A stretch of 64,000 nt of DNA from assembly GCF_029392895.1 (NCBI RefSeq), contig NZ_CP114200.1:5177001-5241000 (forward strand), given 5' to 3'. Both the position numbers and the translations under genes were made by a program. The notes beneath the pieces were generated by a model that was not told where the DNA came from, searched no databases, and worked only from the letters and a program-made list of their open reading frames with translations. Within the stretch, counting starts at the first letter, position 1. Every line of letters begins with the position of its first letter. Shown in pieces: positions 55,236 to 63,414 of this stretch. The stretch comes from Streptomyces sp. 71268 (GTDB taxonomy: Bacteria > Actinomycetota > Actinomycetes > Streptomycetales > Streptomycetaceae).

Positions 55236-55937
55236 CTACGGGGCCAGCACGTCCAGCTCGGCCATCGCGCCGGTGGCGATCTCGCGGGTCAGTGACTCGG
55301 CGCGGGCCGCGTCGCGTTCGCGTATCGCCTCGGCGACGCGCACGTGCAGGGAGACCGCCGCGGGGTCCGGGTCGGGGAACATGACATGGTGTTCGGTCCG
55401 CCCGGCCAGCACCTCGGCCACCACGTCGCCGAGGCGCGCGAACATCTCATTGCCCGACGCGTTCAGCACCGTTCGGTGAAAGGCCACGTCATGCACCAGA
55501 TACGCATCGAGCTGCTGGCCGCGTGAGGTGGCCACCATGCCCAGGGCGTGCTCGGTGAGCCGCGCGCACTGCTCGGGCGTGGCGAGGGTGGCCGCGAGGC
55601 CGGCGGCGACCGGTTCGACCGCCGAGCGCAGCACCGTGAGGGAGCGGAGCTGACGCGGCCGGTCGGCCCCGGCCAGGCGCCAGCGGATCACCTGTGGGTC
55701 GAAGACGTTCCACTCCTCGGTGGGGCGCACCGTGACGCCGACCCGGCGCCGGGACGCCACCAGGTACATGGACTCCAGCACCCGTACGGCCTCACGGATC
55801 ACGGTGCGCGACACGTCGAAGCGCCGTTCCAGCTCGTCCGTGCGCAACACCGTGCCCGGCGGGTACTCGCCCGCGGTGATCGCCGGACCGAGTGACGCCA
55901 GGACGCGGGCGTGGAGCCCCTGCCCGTGGTTTTCCAT
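55236..55937 (-). CDS. gntR: GntR/FadR-family regulator of gluconate genes
   Basis: A 233-aa regulator. The winged helix (about residues 8-70) includes GTVLRTDELERRFDVSRTVIREAVRVLESMYLV. The all-helical FCD ligand domain has DVAFHRTVLNASGN and HVRVAEAIRERD, in which Asp/His residues normally bind a metal and an organic acid. It is divergent from gluconokinase and the gluconate permease, so it most likely represses them and responds to gluconate or 6-phosphogluconate. A perfect TGACTT-TT-AAGTCA palindrome lies between them. ATG at 55937. Confidence 0.88.
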   Translation of the reverse strand: MENHGQGLHARVLASLGPAITAGEYPPGTVLRTDELERRFDVSRTVIREAVRVLESMYLVASRRRVGVTVRPTEEWNVFDPQVIRWRLAGADRPRQLRSLTVLRSAVEPVAAGLAATLATPEQCARLTEHALGMVATSRGQQLDAYLVHDVAFHRTVLNASGNEMFARLGDVVAEVLAGRTEHHVMFPDPDPAAVSLHVRVAEAIRERDAARAESLTREIATGAMAELDVLAP

Positions 55938-55977
55938 GGCGGTCAGCCTACGGCGTGGGGCTCACCCGAAATAAGTA

Positions 55978-55991
55978 TGACTTTTAAGTCA
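55978..55991. promoter_or_regulatory. Palindrome in the gntR-gntK intergenic region
   Basis: TGACTTTTAAGTCA: perfect 6-bp arms around TT, in an AT-rich island 41 bp upstream of gntR and about 78 bp upstream of gntK. It is placed to control both divergent genes. Confidence 0.65.
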
Positions 55992-56068
55992 CATCCTCTT
56001 GAATACGTCGTACCTATACGTGAAGGTGTGGGGCGTCGTCGAGGTCGATGAAGACAGCGAGGTTGTTC

Positions 56069-56593
56069 ATGCATGCCCCCCACGTCGTGGTCGTCATGGG
56101 CGTGTCCGGTACGGGCAAGTCCACGATCGGTCGCTCACTCGCCGCGCTCCTCGGCGTCCCGTACGCCGAGGCCGACGACTTCCACCCGCCACGGAACATC
56201 GCCAAGATGTCCGCCGGCACCCCGCTCGACGACGCGGATCGCGCCCCCTGGCTCGACGCGATCGGCGCCTGGGCCCAGGGCCAGACGCGCCAGGGTGGCG
56301 TCGTGAGCTGCTCGGCGCTCAAGCGCGTCTACCGGGACCGGCTGCGCGCCGCCGCCCCCGGCATCGTCTTCCTCCACCTCACCGGCGACCGTGCCCTCAT
56401 CGCCGAACGGCTCAGCGCCCGCAAGGGGCACTTCATGCCCGGCGCGCTGCTCGACTCCCAGTTCGCCGACCTCGAACCGCTCCAGGACGACGAACGGGGA
56501 GTGGCGGTGGACGTCACCCCGCAGCCCGCCGTCATCACCCAGCGCGCCATCGAGGAGATCGCCCGGCTCGACGAGGACCTCCCGACCACCTGA
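56069..56593 (+). CDS. gntK: Gluconokinase
   Basis: Phosphorylates gluconate to 6-phosphogluconate for the pentose-phosphate pathway. The 174-aa P-loop kinase has Walker A VVMGVSGTGKSTIGRSLA, the substrate lid ADDFHPPRNIAKMSAGTPLDDADRAPWL, and VVSCSALKRVYRDRLR, all typical of the GntK family. ATG at 56069 follows GCGAGG; an ATG seven codons earlier is possible. The permease gene follows after 207 bp on the same strand. Confidence 0.94.
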   Translation: MHAPHVVVVMGVSGTGKSTIGRSLAALLGVPYAEADDFHPPRNIAKMSAGTPLDDADRAPWLDAIGAWAQGQTRQGGVVSCSALKRVYRDRLRAAAPGIVFLHLTGDRALIAERLSARKGHFMPGALLDSQFADLEPLQDDERGVAVDVTPQPAVITQRAIEEIARLDEDLPTT

Positions 56594-56800
56594 CCGGCCT
56601 CGACCCGCCCTAACCGCCTGCTCGTCGAGGCCGCCTCCCGCCCCGTCGGTGCGAGCCCGTGCCCGTACCCCCGCCTACGGGCCGTGCCACGCGCCCCGTA
56701 CGCGCCTCACCCCCTGCCCTCTGTCTCGTACGCACCACACGCCACCCCCGTGTCCCCGCACGCGCCCCCCGCACCCCCGTCCACGTAAAGGAACCGTTCC

Positions 56801-58198
56801 GTGAGCACTCTCAGCGTCGAGATGCTGGCAGCGGATGCCGCCGAACCCATCACCTCGGCCGGCCACGCCCAACTGGGCGTCGCCGTCCTCGTCGGCATCG
56901 CCGCCATCGTCCTGCTCATCACCAAGTTCAAGCTCCACGCGTTCCTGTCCCTGACCATCGGGTCGCTGGTGCTGGGCGCGGTCGCGGCGGCGCCGCTCGA
57001 CAAGGCCATCGCGAGCTTCACGACGGGGCTCGGCTCCACGGTCGGCGGTGTGGGCGTCCTCATCGCGCTCGGCGCGATCCTCGGCAAGCTCCTGGCCGAC
57101 TCCGGCGGCGCCGACCAGATCGTGGACACCATCCTGGCCCGCGCCAACCAGCGCACCATGCCCTGGGCCATGGCCCTGATCGCGGGCATCATCGGACTGC
57201 CGCTCTTCTTCGAGGTCGGCATCGTGCTGCTGATCCCGGTCGTCCTGCTGGTCGCCAAGCGCGGCAACTACTCCCTCATGCGCATCGGCATCCCGGCCCT
57301 GGCCGGCCTGTCCGTGATGCACGGCCTGGTGCCGCCCCACCCCGGCCCGCTCGCCGCGATCGACGCGATCGACGCCAACCTCGGCGTCACCCTCGCCCTC
57401 GGCGTCCTCGTCGGCATCCCCACCGTCGTGATCGCCGGCCCCGTCTTCGCCCGGTACGCCGCGCGCTGGGTGGACATCGAGCCGCCCGAGGGGCTCATTC
57501 CGCAGCGGCCGTCCGAGACGCTGGAGCGCCGCCCCAGCTTCGCCGCCACCGTCTGCACGGTGCTGCTGCCCGTCGTGCTCATGCTGGGCAAGGCGCTGGT
57601 GGAGATCGTGGTGGACGACCCGGAGAACCACCTCCAGCGGGTCACCGACGTCATCGGCTCACCGCTGATCGCGCTGCTCGCCGCCGTCCTGGTGGCCATG
57701 TTCACGCTCGGCCGGGCGGCGGGCTTCGCCAAGGAGCGGCTGTCGAGCATCGTGGACACCTCGCTGGTTCCCATCGCGGGCATCCTGCTCATCGTCGGCG
57801 CCGGCGGCGGGTTCAAGCAGACCCTGATCGACATCGGCGTCGGCCAGATGATCCTGGACTTCTCCAACGACTGGGACGTCTCGCCGCTGCTGCTCGCCTG
57901 GCTCATCGCGGTCGGCATCCGACTCGCGACGGGCTCGGCCACGGTCGCCACCATCTCGGCCGCCGGCCTCGTCGCGCCGTTGGCCACCGACATGTCCACC
58001 ACCCACCAGGCCCTGCTCGTCCTCGCCGTGGGCGCCGGCTCGCTGTTCTTCAGCCACGTCAACGACGCCGGGTTCTGGATGGTCAAGGAGTACTTCGGGA
58101 TGAACGTCGGCCAGACGATCAAGACCTGGTCGCTGATGGAGACGATCATCTCGGTCGTGGCGGGCGGCCTGATCCTGCTCCTGTCCCTGATCATCTAG
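56801..58198 (+). CDS. gntP: Gluconate permease (GntP family)
   Basis: Proton-coupled uptake of gluconate or a related aldonate. The 465-aa membrane protein has about 12-13 hydrophobic segments and GntP-type sequences: GVGVLIALGAILGKLLADSGGADQIVDTIL, ALIAGIIGLPLFFEVGIVLLIPV, VPPHPGPLAAI, and FFSHVNDAGFWMVKEYFGM near the end. The GTG start follows AAAGGAACCGTTCC. It works with GntK and is probably under GntR control. Confidence 0.93.
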   Translation: MSTLSVEMLAADAAEPITSAGHAQLGVAVLVGIAAIVLLITKFKLHAFLSLTIGSLVLGAVAAAPLDKAIASFTTGLGSTVGGVGVLIALGAILGKLLADSGGADQIVDTILARANQRTMPWAMALIAGIIGLPLFFEVGIVLLIPVVLLVAKRGNYSLMRIGIPALAGLSVMHGLVPPHPGPLAAIDAIDANLGVTLALGVLVGIPTVVIAGPVFARYAARWVDIEPPEGLIPQRPSETLERRPSFAATVCTVLLPVVLMLGKALVEIVVDDPENHLQRVTDVIGSPLIALLAAVLVAMFTLGRAAGFAKERLSSIVDTSLVPIAGILLIVGAGGGFKQTLIDIGVGQMILDFSNDWDVSPLLLAWLIAVGIRLATGSATVATISAAGLVAPLATDMSTTHQALLVLAVGAGSLFFSHVNDAGFWMVKEYFGMNVGQTIKTWSLMETIISVVAGGLILLLSLII

Positions 58199-58681
58199 TC
58201 CCCGCCCGCTATCCGCTGCTTGCTGCTCGCCGGTCGCCGTCGGCCGTTCGGCACCGTCGGCTGCCCGTCGCGCCCGTCGTTCTCCGGCTGTCCTTCTCCG
58301 GCGGTCGGGTACGGCGGGCGCGCGGCCCCGCGTACGCCGGCGACTCCGGGGTACGGCGGGTGCGGCGGATACGGCGGGCGCGGTCAACCCGCGCCCACGT
58401 CGCGGCGCCGACCCTCAGTCGGACGGGTGGGCTTTGCGCGCAGTGGAGTGACGCTTCTTGGTGTGCCCGCCACCGCTGCGCCACGCTCGCCGCATGGAGG
58501 TACACGAGCGGGACGTACGGGGGCGAAGGCCCGTACTCCCGGACACGCCAAGGGCGTTGGCCCTCCCCGCGGCCCCGCGCGACACGGTTCGCGGTGGACC
58601 CCGCCGCCACGCCGTACGCCGTGACTGCGGCCCGCGCCGGGGGAGTTACGGGCCGACGGGTCAGCGCGCGGGAGGCGACCG
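58199..58681. other. 480-bp region after gntP with GTACGGCGGG repeats
   Basis: No gene seen. Around 58309-58384 three to four copies of a (G/A)TACGGCGGG(C/T)GCGG-type unit occur at irregular spacing. No strong terminator is visible for gntP. The last 100 bp should hold the promoter of the next gene. Confidence 0.4.
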
Positions 58682-59560
58682 GTGAACGGGCGTGGCGACA
58701 TGTCGCGGCGTGCCGCGTGGGATCGCGAGCGGGGCCACGAGCGGGCGCACGAGCGGACCCGGGAACGGGGTCACGGCACCTCGGAGACCGACCCGAACGG
58801 CGCCGGCCACCGGGCCGCGGCCCCCGTACGCGACGGCGCCCCCGGCACGGCCCCGCCGGCACGGGCCGCCGACCCGCACCACGAGGCCGTCCCCGACGTG
58901 TCCTGGGCGCTGCCGGTGCCCGAGCAGCCGGCGGCGCACCGGGGTGCGCGGGGACCGGGCGAGCCGAGGCCGCCCGGCGAGCGCGCCGTCGTGGTGGAGA
59001 GCAGCAGGTTCCGGCTGCGCGAACTCGCGCCCACGGACGTGGACGCCGTACTGGCCGTCTTCGGCGACCCCGGCCCCCCGCGCGCGTACGGGACGAGCCC
59101 CTTTCGCCGGCGCGACGCGGTCGCGCTGGTCGAACAGGCCCTGGCCAGCGCGCGGCGGCGACCTCGTACCCACTACCGCCTCGCCGTCAGCCGAGCCGAC
59201 TCGGGCGAACTGATCGGCACGGCGAAACTCGTCCTCGACCGGCCCGCGCGGGACGCCCTCGTACGCACCGGCTACCGCAGCGCCGAGGTCGGCATGGCCC
59301 TGCGCGCCGACCAGGCCAGCGTCGGCCACAGCATGGAGGTCGGCTACCTCCTCGGCGTGCTGGGCTTCGACCGGCTCGGCCTGCACCGCCTCTGGGCGGG
59401 CGTCCTCCCGTCCGACACCACGGCCCAACGCGCCGCCGAGAAGGCGGGCATGACCCGCGAGGGCGTGCTGCGGCACTGCGTCTACGCGAACGGCGGCTGG
59501 CACGACACCGTCCAGTACGCCATCCTCGAACACGACTGGCACGCCCGCCTGCGACGTTGA
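58682..59560 (+). CDS. GNAT-family acetyltransferase
   Basis: A 292-aa protein in which the first about 95 residues are a charged, low-complexity region (RERGHERAHERTRERGHGTSE and Pro/Ala-rich sequence). The GNAT domain follows: RFRLRELAPTDVDAVLAVFGDP, RLAVSRADSGELIGTAKLVLD, VGYLLGVLGFDRLGL, the acetyl-CoA/RimJ-like signature LWAGVLPSDTTAQRAAEKAGM, and HDTVQYAILEHDW. This is the RimJ/RimL-like subgroup; the substrate (protein N-terminus, amino sugar or drug) is unknown. The GTG at 58682 or ATG at 58700 could be the start; neither has a strong ribosome site. Confidence 0.8.
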   Translation: MNGRGDMSRRAAWDRERGHERAHERTRERGHGTSETDPNGAGHRAAAPVRDGAPGTAPPARAADPHHEAVPDVSWALPVPEQPAAHRGARGPGEPRPPGERAVVVESSRFRLRELAPTDVDAVLAVFGDPGPPRAYGTSPFRRRDAVALVEQALASARRRPRTHYRLAVSRADSGELIGTAKLVLDRPARDALVRTGYRSAEVGMALRADQASVGHSMEVGYLLGVLGFDRLGLHRLWAGVLPSDTTAQRAAEKAGMTREGVLRHCVYANGGWHDTVQYAILEHDWHARLRR

Positions 59561-60002
59561 CCTCCGCCGGGCAACGTCCCACCGCTGCCGGGCGCTCGCC
59601 CGGCCCCGCCCCCTCCGATTCGCCCCTCGCCTCTCCCTGCCCTTTTGGCGTACGGCGGGCTACGGCCGGCCCGGTCAAACGGGCGGAGGCTCCGCGTACG
59701 GCCGGAAATAGCCGGTGATAAGGAGAGATGGGGCGGGAAACGTGGGTGTATCTCACCTTGCCGCGCACCGGAAGGGAAACGTGGGCAGGGAGCGGAACGA
59801 GAGGCGTCAGCGGGAGTTTAAAACGGGCGTGCGGACGAAAGGAAAGAGGGGTGCGCCAGCGGAAAGGATTCGCCAACGGCCTTGACCCTCCGTTCCCTTC
59901 GCCGCCCTGGATCACCGCCCCACGGGCGGATACAGTGACGCTCGCTCTCTCGCCTTGCACCGCAGCGTGTCGAAGCCCGACCGGTGACTCTAGGAGAACC
60001 AC
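59561..60002. other. 440-bp intergenic region with hairpin and direct repeat
   Basis: A hairpin follows the GNAT gene (59587-59604). Two copies of GGGAAACGTGGG occur at 59735 and 59774, 39 bp apart, in a stretch of lower GC. No gene. The promoter of the lipoprotein gene is probably in the A/G-rich part around 59800-59950. Confidence 0.45.
59587..59604 (+). terminator. Hairpin after the GNAT gene
   Basis: GCCGGGCG-CT-CGCCCGGC, a perfect 8-bp inverted repeat with a minimal loop, 26 bp after the stop. Confidence 0.45.
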
Positions 60003-61181
60003 ATGGGGCGCATTCTCCGTCGACAGACTCCCCAACTGTTGACCGCTTTGCTCGCCTTCTCCGTCATCGCCCTCCAGGCCGGCTGTGACAGCTCATCCGA
60101 TTCTCCGCCGTCGCCCACCGCCGTAAAGGGCGGGATCGAAAGCCGGATAAGGGGCACCGAATTCAGAATCCCGGAGACGGTGCTGCTGCTCAACTGCTCT
60201 CCCGCCGCGGAACTCGCCCTCACCGCTCTCTCCGTACGCGACGGCAGCGTCGTGTCCGCCGCTTCGGGAGACCTGCCGGCCGATCAGAACCCCAGTGGCT
60301 CCTACGCCTGTCACGACGGCATCGGTGGATATCCCGCCTCCTCGGCGCTGCGGCAGATGTTCAACGAGGACTACACCCTGATGGCCGGGCGCATCGCCGG
60401 GCCCGGCGGGGTGGGCGAGCGGGCGGTGGCCTTCGAGGTCCGCACGGGGCTGCCGACGGGACCGGAGCCGGACGCGGGGAACCCCGCCGACGCCCCGCGG
60501 GACAGCTATCCGGTCTTCCACGAGGGCGACCTGTGGTACATCGACCGCACCGGCCGGCTGCGCAGTCGGCTGCCCGAGAACCCGCCGGAGAGCGCCCGGG
60601 ACCGTGGCCCGGCTGTCGACGCGGATGGCGAGCCGCTCAGTGAGGTCTCCTTCGGTGGCGGCGTGGCCTGGCGGGCGAAGGACTCCGACCTGAACGAGTC
60701 CGCCATTCACCCCACCGGCGGCTACATCGCCGAACACAACACCGTCTGGAACCAACTCCAACTCCGTAAGCGCGGTGCCGACCGCGACGCCGGTATTCCG
60801 TTGAGTAAAAGCGCGGACTACGGCGGCAACGGGCCGCGCATTCCCCGAGGCAGCACCGAGGTCCCCGATTGTTCGCCCGAATTCTGGCTGGACTCGCGCG
60901 ACCTGGTCTGCTCCCACGCGGGAAAGTCGGACGCCCAGATCCTGCGGGTGCGATTCACGGCAGACCTCCAGATCGTGCGGGACGTAGAACCACTCCTCCC
61001 CGAGTCCGATCTCCCCTCCTATGGTGCGGTGCCATCGCCGGACAAGAAACAGATCGCCTTTCTCGCCGAACGCGGTGACAAGGTCGAGGTCTACCGCCAG
61101 TCGCTGCGCGCGGGTTCGAGCCCCGTCAAAATCGCCGATGCGCCGGATTCCGGAGTCACCTACCTCCTGGGTTGGAATTGA
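60003..61181 (+). CDS. Secreted lipoprotein of unknown function, TolB-like C-terminus
   Basis: A 392-aa exported lipoprotein: LLTALLAFSVIALQAGCDSS is the signal and lipobox (Cys28). I do not recognise a named family. Two Cys (LLLNCSP, SYACHDG) near residues 63 and 101 and two more (VPDCSPEFW, LVCSHAG) may form disulfides. The C-terminal third has TolB/beta-propeller-like phrases (ILRVRFTADLQIVRDVEPLL, PSYGAVPSPDKKQIAFLAERGDKVEVYRQSL). It starts with ATG after CTAGGAGAACCAC and is convergent with the monooxygenase gene. Codon use is slightly more A/T-rich than its neighbours. Confidence 0.75.
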   Translation: MGRILRRQTPQLLTALLAFSVIALQAGCDSSSDSPPSPTAVKGGIESRIRGTEFRIPETVLLLNCSPAAELALTALSVRDGSVVSAASGDLPADQNPSGSYACHDGIGGYPASSALRQMFNEDYTLMAGRIAGPGGVGERAVAFEVRTGLPTGPEPDAGNPADAPRDSYPVFHEGDLWYIDRTGRLRSRLPENPPESARDRGPAVDADGEPLSEVSFGGGVAWRAKDSDLNESAIHPTGGYIAEHNTVWNQLQLRKRGADRDAGIPLSKSADYGGNGPRIPRGSTEVPDCSPEFWLDSRDLVCSHAGKSDAQILRVRFTADLQIVRDVEPLLPESDLPSYGAVPSPDKKQIAFLAERGDKVEVYRQSLRAGSSPVKIADAPDSGVTYLLGWN

Positions 61182-61212
61182 CGGTTTGGGCGGGGCGGGG
61201 GCCGCCCAGCCG

Positions 61213-63294
61213 CTACCGGTTCGCGGAGGTGTCGGATCCCCGCTCCACCGCGCGGTCCACACCGGGAGTCGCGCCGGGAGGCTTGGTGGTGGGGCGCCCG
61301 CGGCGTATGCGGGTGAGGTAATCCGCCACGTCGCTGGGGTCGTTGGTGATGAGGCCGATGTAGCCGTCGGGACGGATCAGGAACACCGCCTTGCCGTACC
61401 GCTGTTGGGCGTGCGCGGAGGCGTGTCGTATGACGATGTGCCGCAGTGGGACCTGGTCGTGGTGGTGGGTGGGCTGGGGGAGCGTTGGCGGTCCGGCGGC
61501 CGTGGCGGTGGCGGTGGCGGTGGCGGCTGTGAGGGGGGCGGTCTGGGAGGGCTCGTCGCGGGGGGCGTGCGGGGCGGGTGGCGTGGGCGTGTCGGGTAGG
61601 TCGTGGGCGGTGCGGAAGTCCAGCAGGGTGAAGTGCGGGCCCTGGAAGGCGTCGAAGAGGGCGAACTCCTTGCCGGCGGCGTCCACACAGCGCGCGTTCG
61701 GGGCCCGGTCGCCGGGGCGGAGGGCGTCAGAGTCGGCGTCGGAGTCCGGAGCCGGGCGCGGGGCACGACGGTCCACGGCGAGCCAGCCTCCCGCGTACGA
61801 GAGGGTGAGCTGGTGGGTGTCGGAGCCCATCCGCACGCCGCCGCCGGCCTCGTCGAGCGGGCGCGCGCGATGCAGTCGGGTGCTGAGGCCGAGCACTTCG
61901 GCGGCTATGGGTAGCCGCTCCTCCTCGTAGGTGTCGAGCAGGCTCTCGTGTGCGCCGTGTCGCAGCACCTGCTCCAGCTTCCAGCCGAGGTTGTAGGCGT
62001 CCTGCACGCTGGTGTTGAGGCCCTGGCCGCCGGCAGGCGAGTGCACGTGGGCCGCGTCGCCGAGCAGGAAGACCCTGCCGATCCGGAACCGCTCGGCCAT
62101 GGCGGCGCGCGGTCGGAAGTCCGAGGCCCAGAGCACCTCGCGGACGGCCGACGCGGGCAGCGACGTGCGCTCGGCCAGCAACCGGCGCACCGCGTCGGCA
62201 GTGGTGTCCGGCACGGCGTCCGGGTCATCGAACTGGGCCAGGAACTGGAACGTGTCCGTACCGGCGAGCGGACACAGCGCCGTGCTCCCGTCCTGGCCCT
62301 CCGACCACACGTGCCAGTGGTCGCGATCGATTTGCGCCGCCGCCAGCCACTCGGAACCCTCTAGCGCCTCGGTGCCGCCAGGACCGGCCGTCTCGTTGGC
62401 TGACCCGGCCGCGTCCGCCGCACCCACCGCCGTATCCACCGCGTCCGCCGTATCCACCGCGTCCGAGGCCGGGTGGAGTGCCCCCAGGTCGTCGGGCACG
62501 GCGTGGGGCGCCGCGTCGTACGAGGTCGCGAGGCGTACGTCGGCGACCAGTATCGGCAGCGGGTCCACCGTGTGTCCGCTCATGGGTACGCCGGTCAGCC
62601 GGCGCACCGTGCTGCGCCCGCCGTCGGCCGCTATGACATAGGCGGCCCGGATCGTCTCGTCGGGGCCGGAGGGTCTCGCCACCGTCGCGCTCACGCCGCG
62701 CGCGTCCTGGTGGAACCCGGTCAGCCTGGTGCGGAACTCGACGCTGCCGCCCAGTTCGCGCAGCCGCTCGTACAACAGCTCCTGGGTGCGCCACTGCGGC
62801 ACCATCCACGTCTCGCGATACGGAGCGCCCTCGTGTGGCTCGGCCCGGTCCAGCATCTCCCACTCCTCCAGGCGCTGCCTGCCGCGCCACCGCTGCATGA
62901 GCGGGTACGGGCCACCGAACCGGGTGATGGCCGGGCCGATGCCGAGGTCGTCGAAGATCTCCCGGGTCCGCGGCTGGATGCCCTTGCCGCGCGCGCCGGG
63001 AAAGAGGGTGGCCGACTGCTCGATCACGCGCGCGGGCACGCCGCGCCGAGCCAGGTCGCAGGCGAGCGTGAGGCCCGTCGGACCCGCACCGACGATCAGC
63101 ACGGCCGTCGGTGCGACCTCCGCCGCGGCCTGCGACAGCGGGCCTGTCGCCGGCCCTGTCGGCATCCCTGGCGCGGAGGCGTCCACTGCCCGCGCTGGCC
63201 GCGCCACCCCGGGAGCCGCCCCCTCAGGTGGGGTGTCGGGCGCGGCGGTGGATCCGGGCGTCGACGACGCGTCGGGTGTCGAGCGAGCAGCCAT
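61213..63294 (-). CDS. FAD-dependent aromatic monooxygenase
   Basis: A 693-aa class-A flavoprotein hydroxylase of the PheA/TfdB/MhpA and polyketide-hydroxylase type. After about 50 Pro/Ala/Gly-rich residues come the FAD motif VLIVGAGPTGLTLACDLARRG, the conserved Arg-containing GKGIQPRTREIF and the DG motif YVIAADGGRSTVRRL. The second FAD motif FLLGDAAHVHSPAGGQGLNTSVQDAYNLGWKL follows. The C-terminal domain is thioredoxin-like (NARCVDAAGKEFALFDAFQGPHFTLLDF ... VFLIRPDGYIGLIT). An Ala/Asp/Thr repeat insertion (about residues 280-310) and a second low-complexity run near 595-625 are unusual. ATG at 63294 follows AGGAGTTGTG. It faces a TetR gene across twin palindromes; substrate unknown. Confidence 0.88.
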   Translation of the reverse strand: MAARSTPDASSTPGSTAAPDTPPEGAAPGVARPARAVDASAPGMPTGPATGPLSQAAAEVAPTAVLIVGAGPTGLTLACDLARRGVPARVIEQSATLFPGARGKGIQPRTREIFDDLGIGPAITRFGGPYPLMQRWRGRQRLEEWEMLDRAEPHEGAPYRETWMVPQWRTQELLYERLRELGGSVEFRTRLTGFHQDARGVSATVARPSGPDETIRAAYVIAADGGRSTVRRLTGVPMSGHTVDPLPILVADVRLATSYDAAPHAVPDDLGALHPASDAVDTADAVDTAVGAADAAGSANETAGPGGTEALEGSEWLAAAQIDRDHWHVWSEGQDGSTALCPLAGTDTFQFLAQFDDPDAVPDTTADAVRRLLAERTSLPASAVREVLWASDFRPRAAMAERFRIGRVFLLGDAAHVHSPAGGQGLNTSVQDAYNLGWKLEQVLRHGAHESLLDTYEEERLPIAAEVLGLSTRLHRARPLDEAGGGVRMGSDTHQLTLSYAGGWLAVDRRAPRPAPDSDADSDALRPGDRAPNARCVDAAGKEFALFDAFQGPHFTLLDFRTAHDLPDTPTPPAPHAPRDEPSQTAPLTAATATATATAAGPPTLPQPTHHHDQVPLRHIVIRHASAHAQQRYGKAVFLIRPDGYIGLITNDPSDVADYLTRIRRGRPTTKPPGATPGVDRAVERGSDTSANR

Positions 63295-63303
63295 CACAAC
63301 TCC

Positions 63304-63316
63304 TTAACGTCGTTAA
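63304..63316. promoter_or_regulatory. TetR operator candidate, copy 1
   Basis: Perfect 13-bp palindrome TTAACGTCGTTAA, 10 bp upstream of the monooxygenase start codon and partly overlapping its ribosome site (TTAAGGAG on the minus strand). Identical to copy 2 at 63341. Binding here would block both transcription and translation. Confidence 0.75.
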
Positions 63317-63340
63317 ATTCGCCGTACTCGGAGTGTGCCC

Positions 63341-63353
63341 TTAACGTCGTTAA
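63341..63353. promoter_or_regulatory. TetR operator candidate, copy 2
   Basis: Second identical TTAACGTCGTTAA palindrome, 37 bp from copy 1 and 62 bp upstream of the tetR start. The spacing (about 3.5 helical turns) and location between divergent genes fit dual control. Confidence 0.75.
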
Positions 63354-63414
63354 GCTGTCAAGGGTTCGCCGGCCCCTGGGGCGGGGGACCGGCGCGGGAG
63401 GGGAAAATGGCCAC

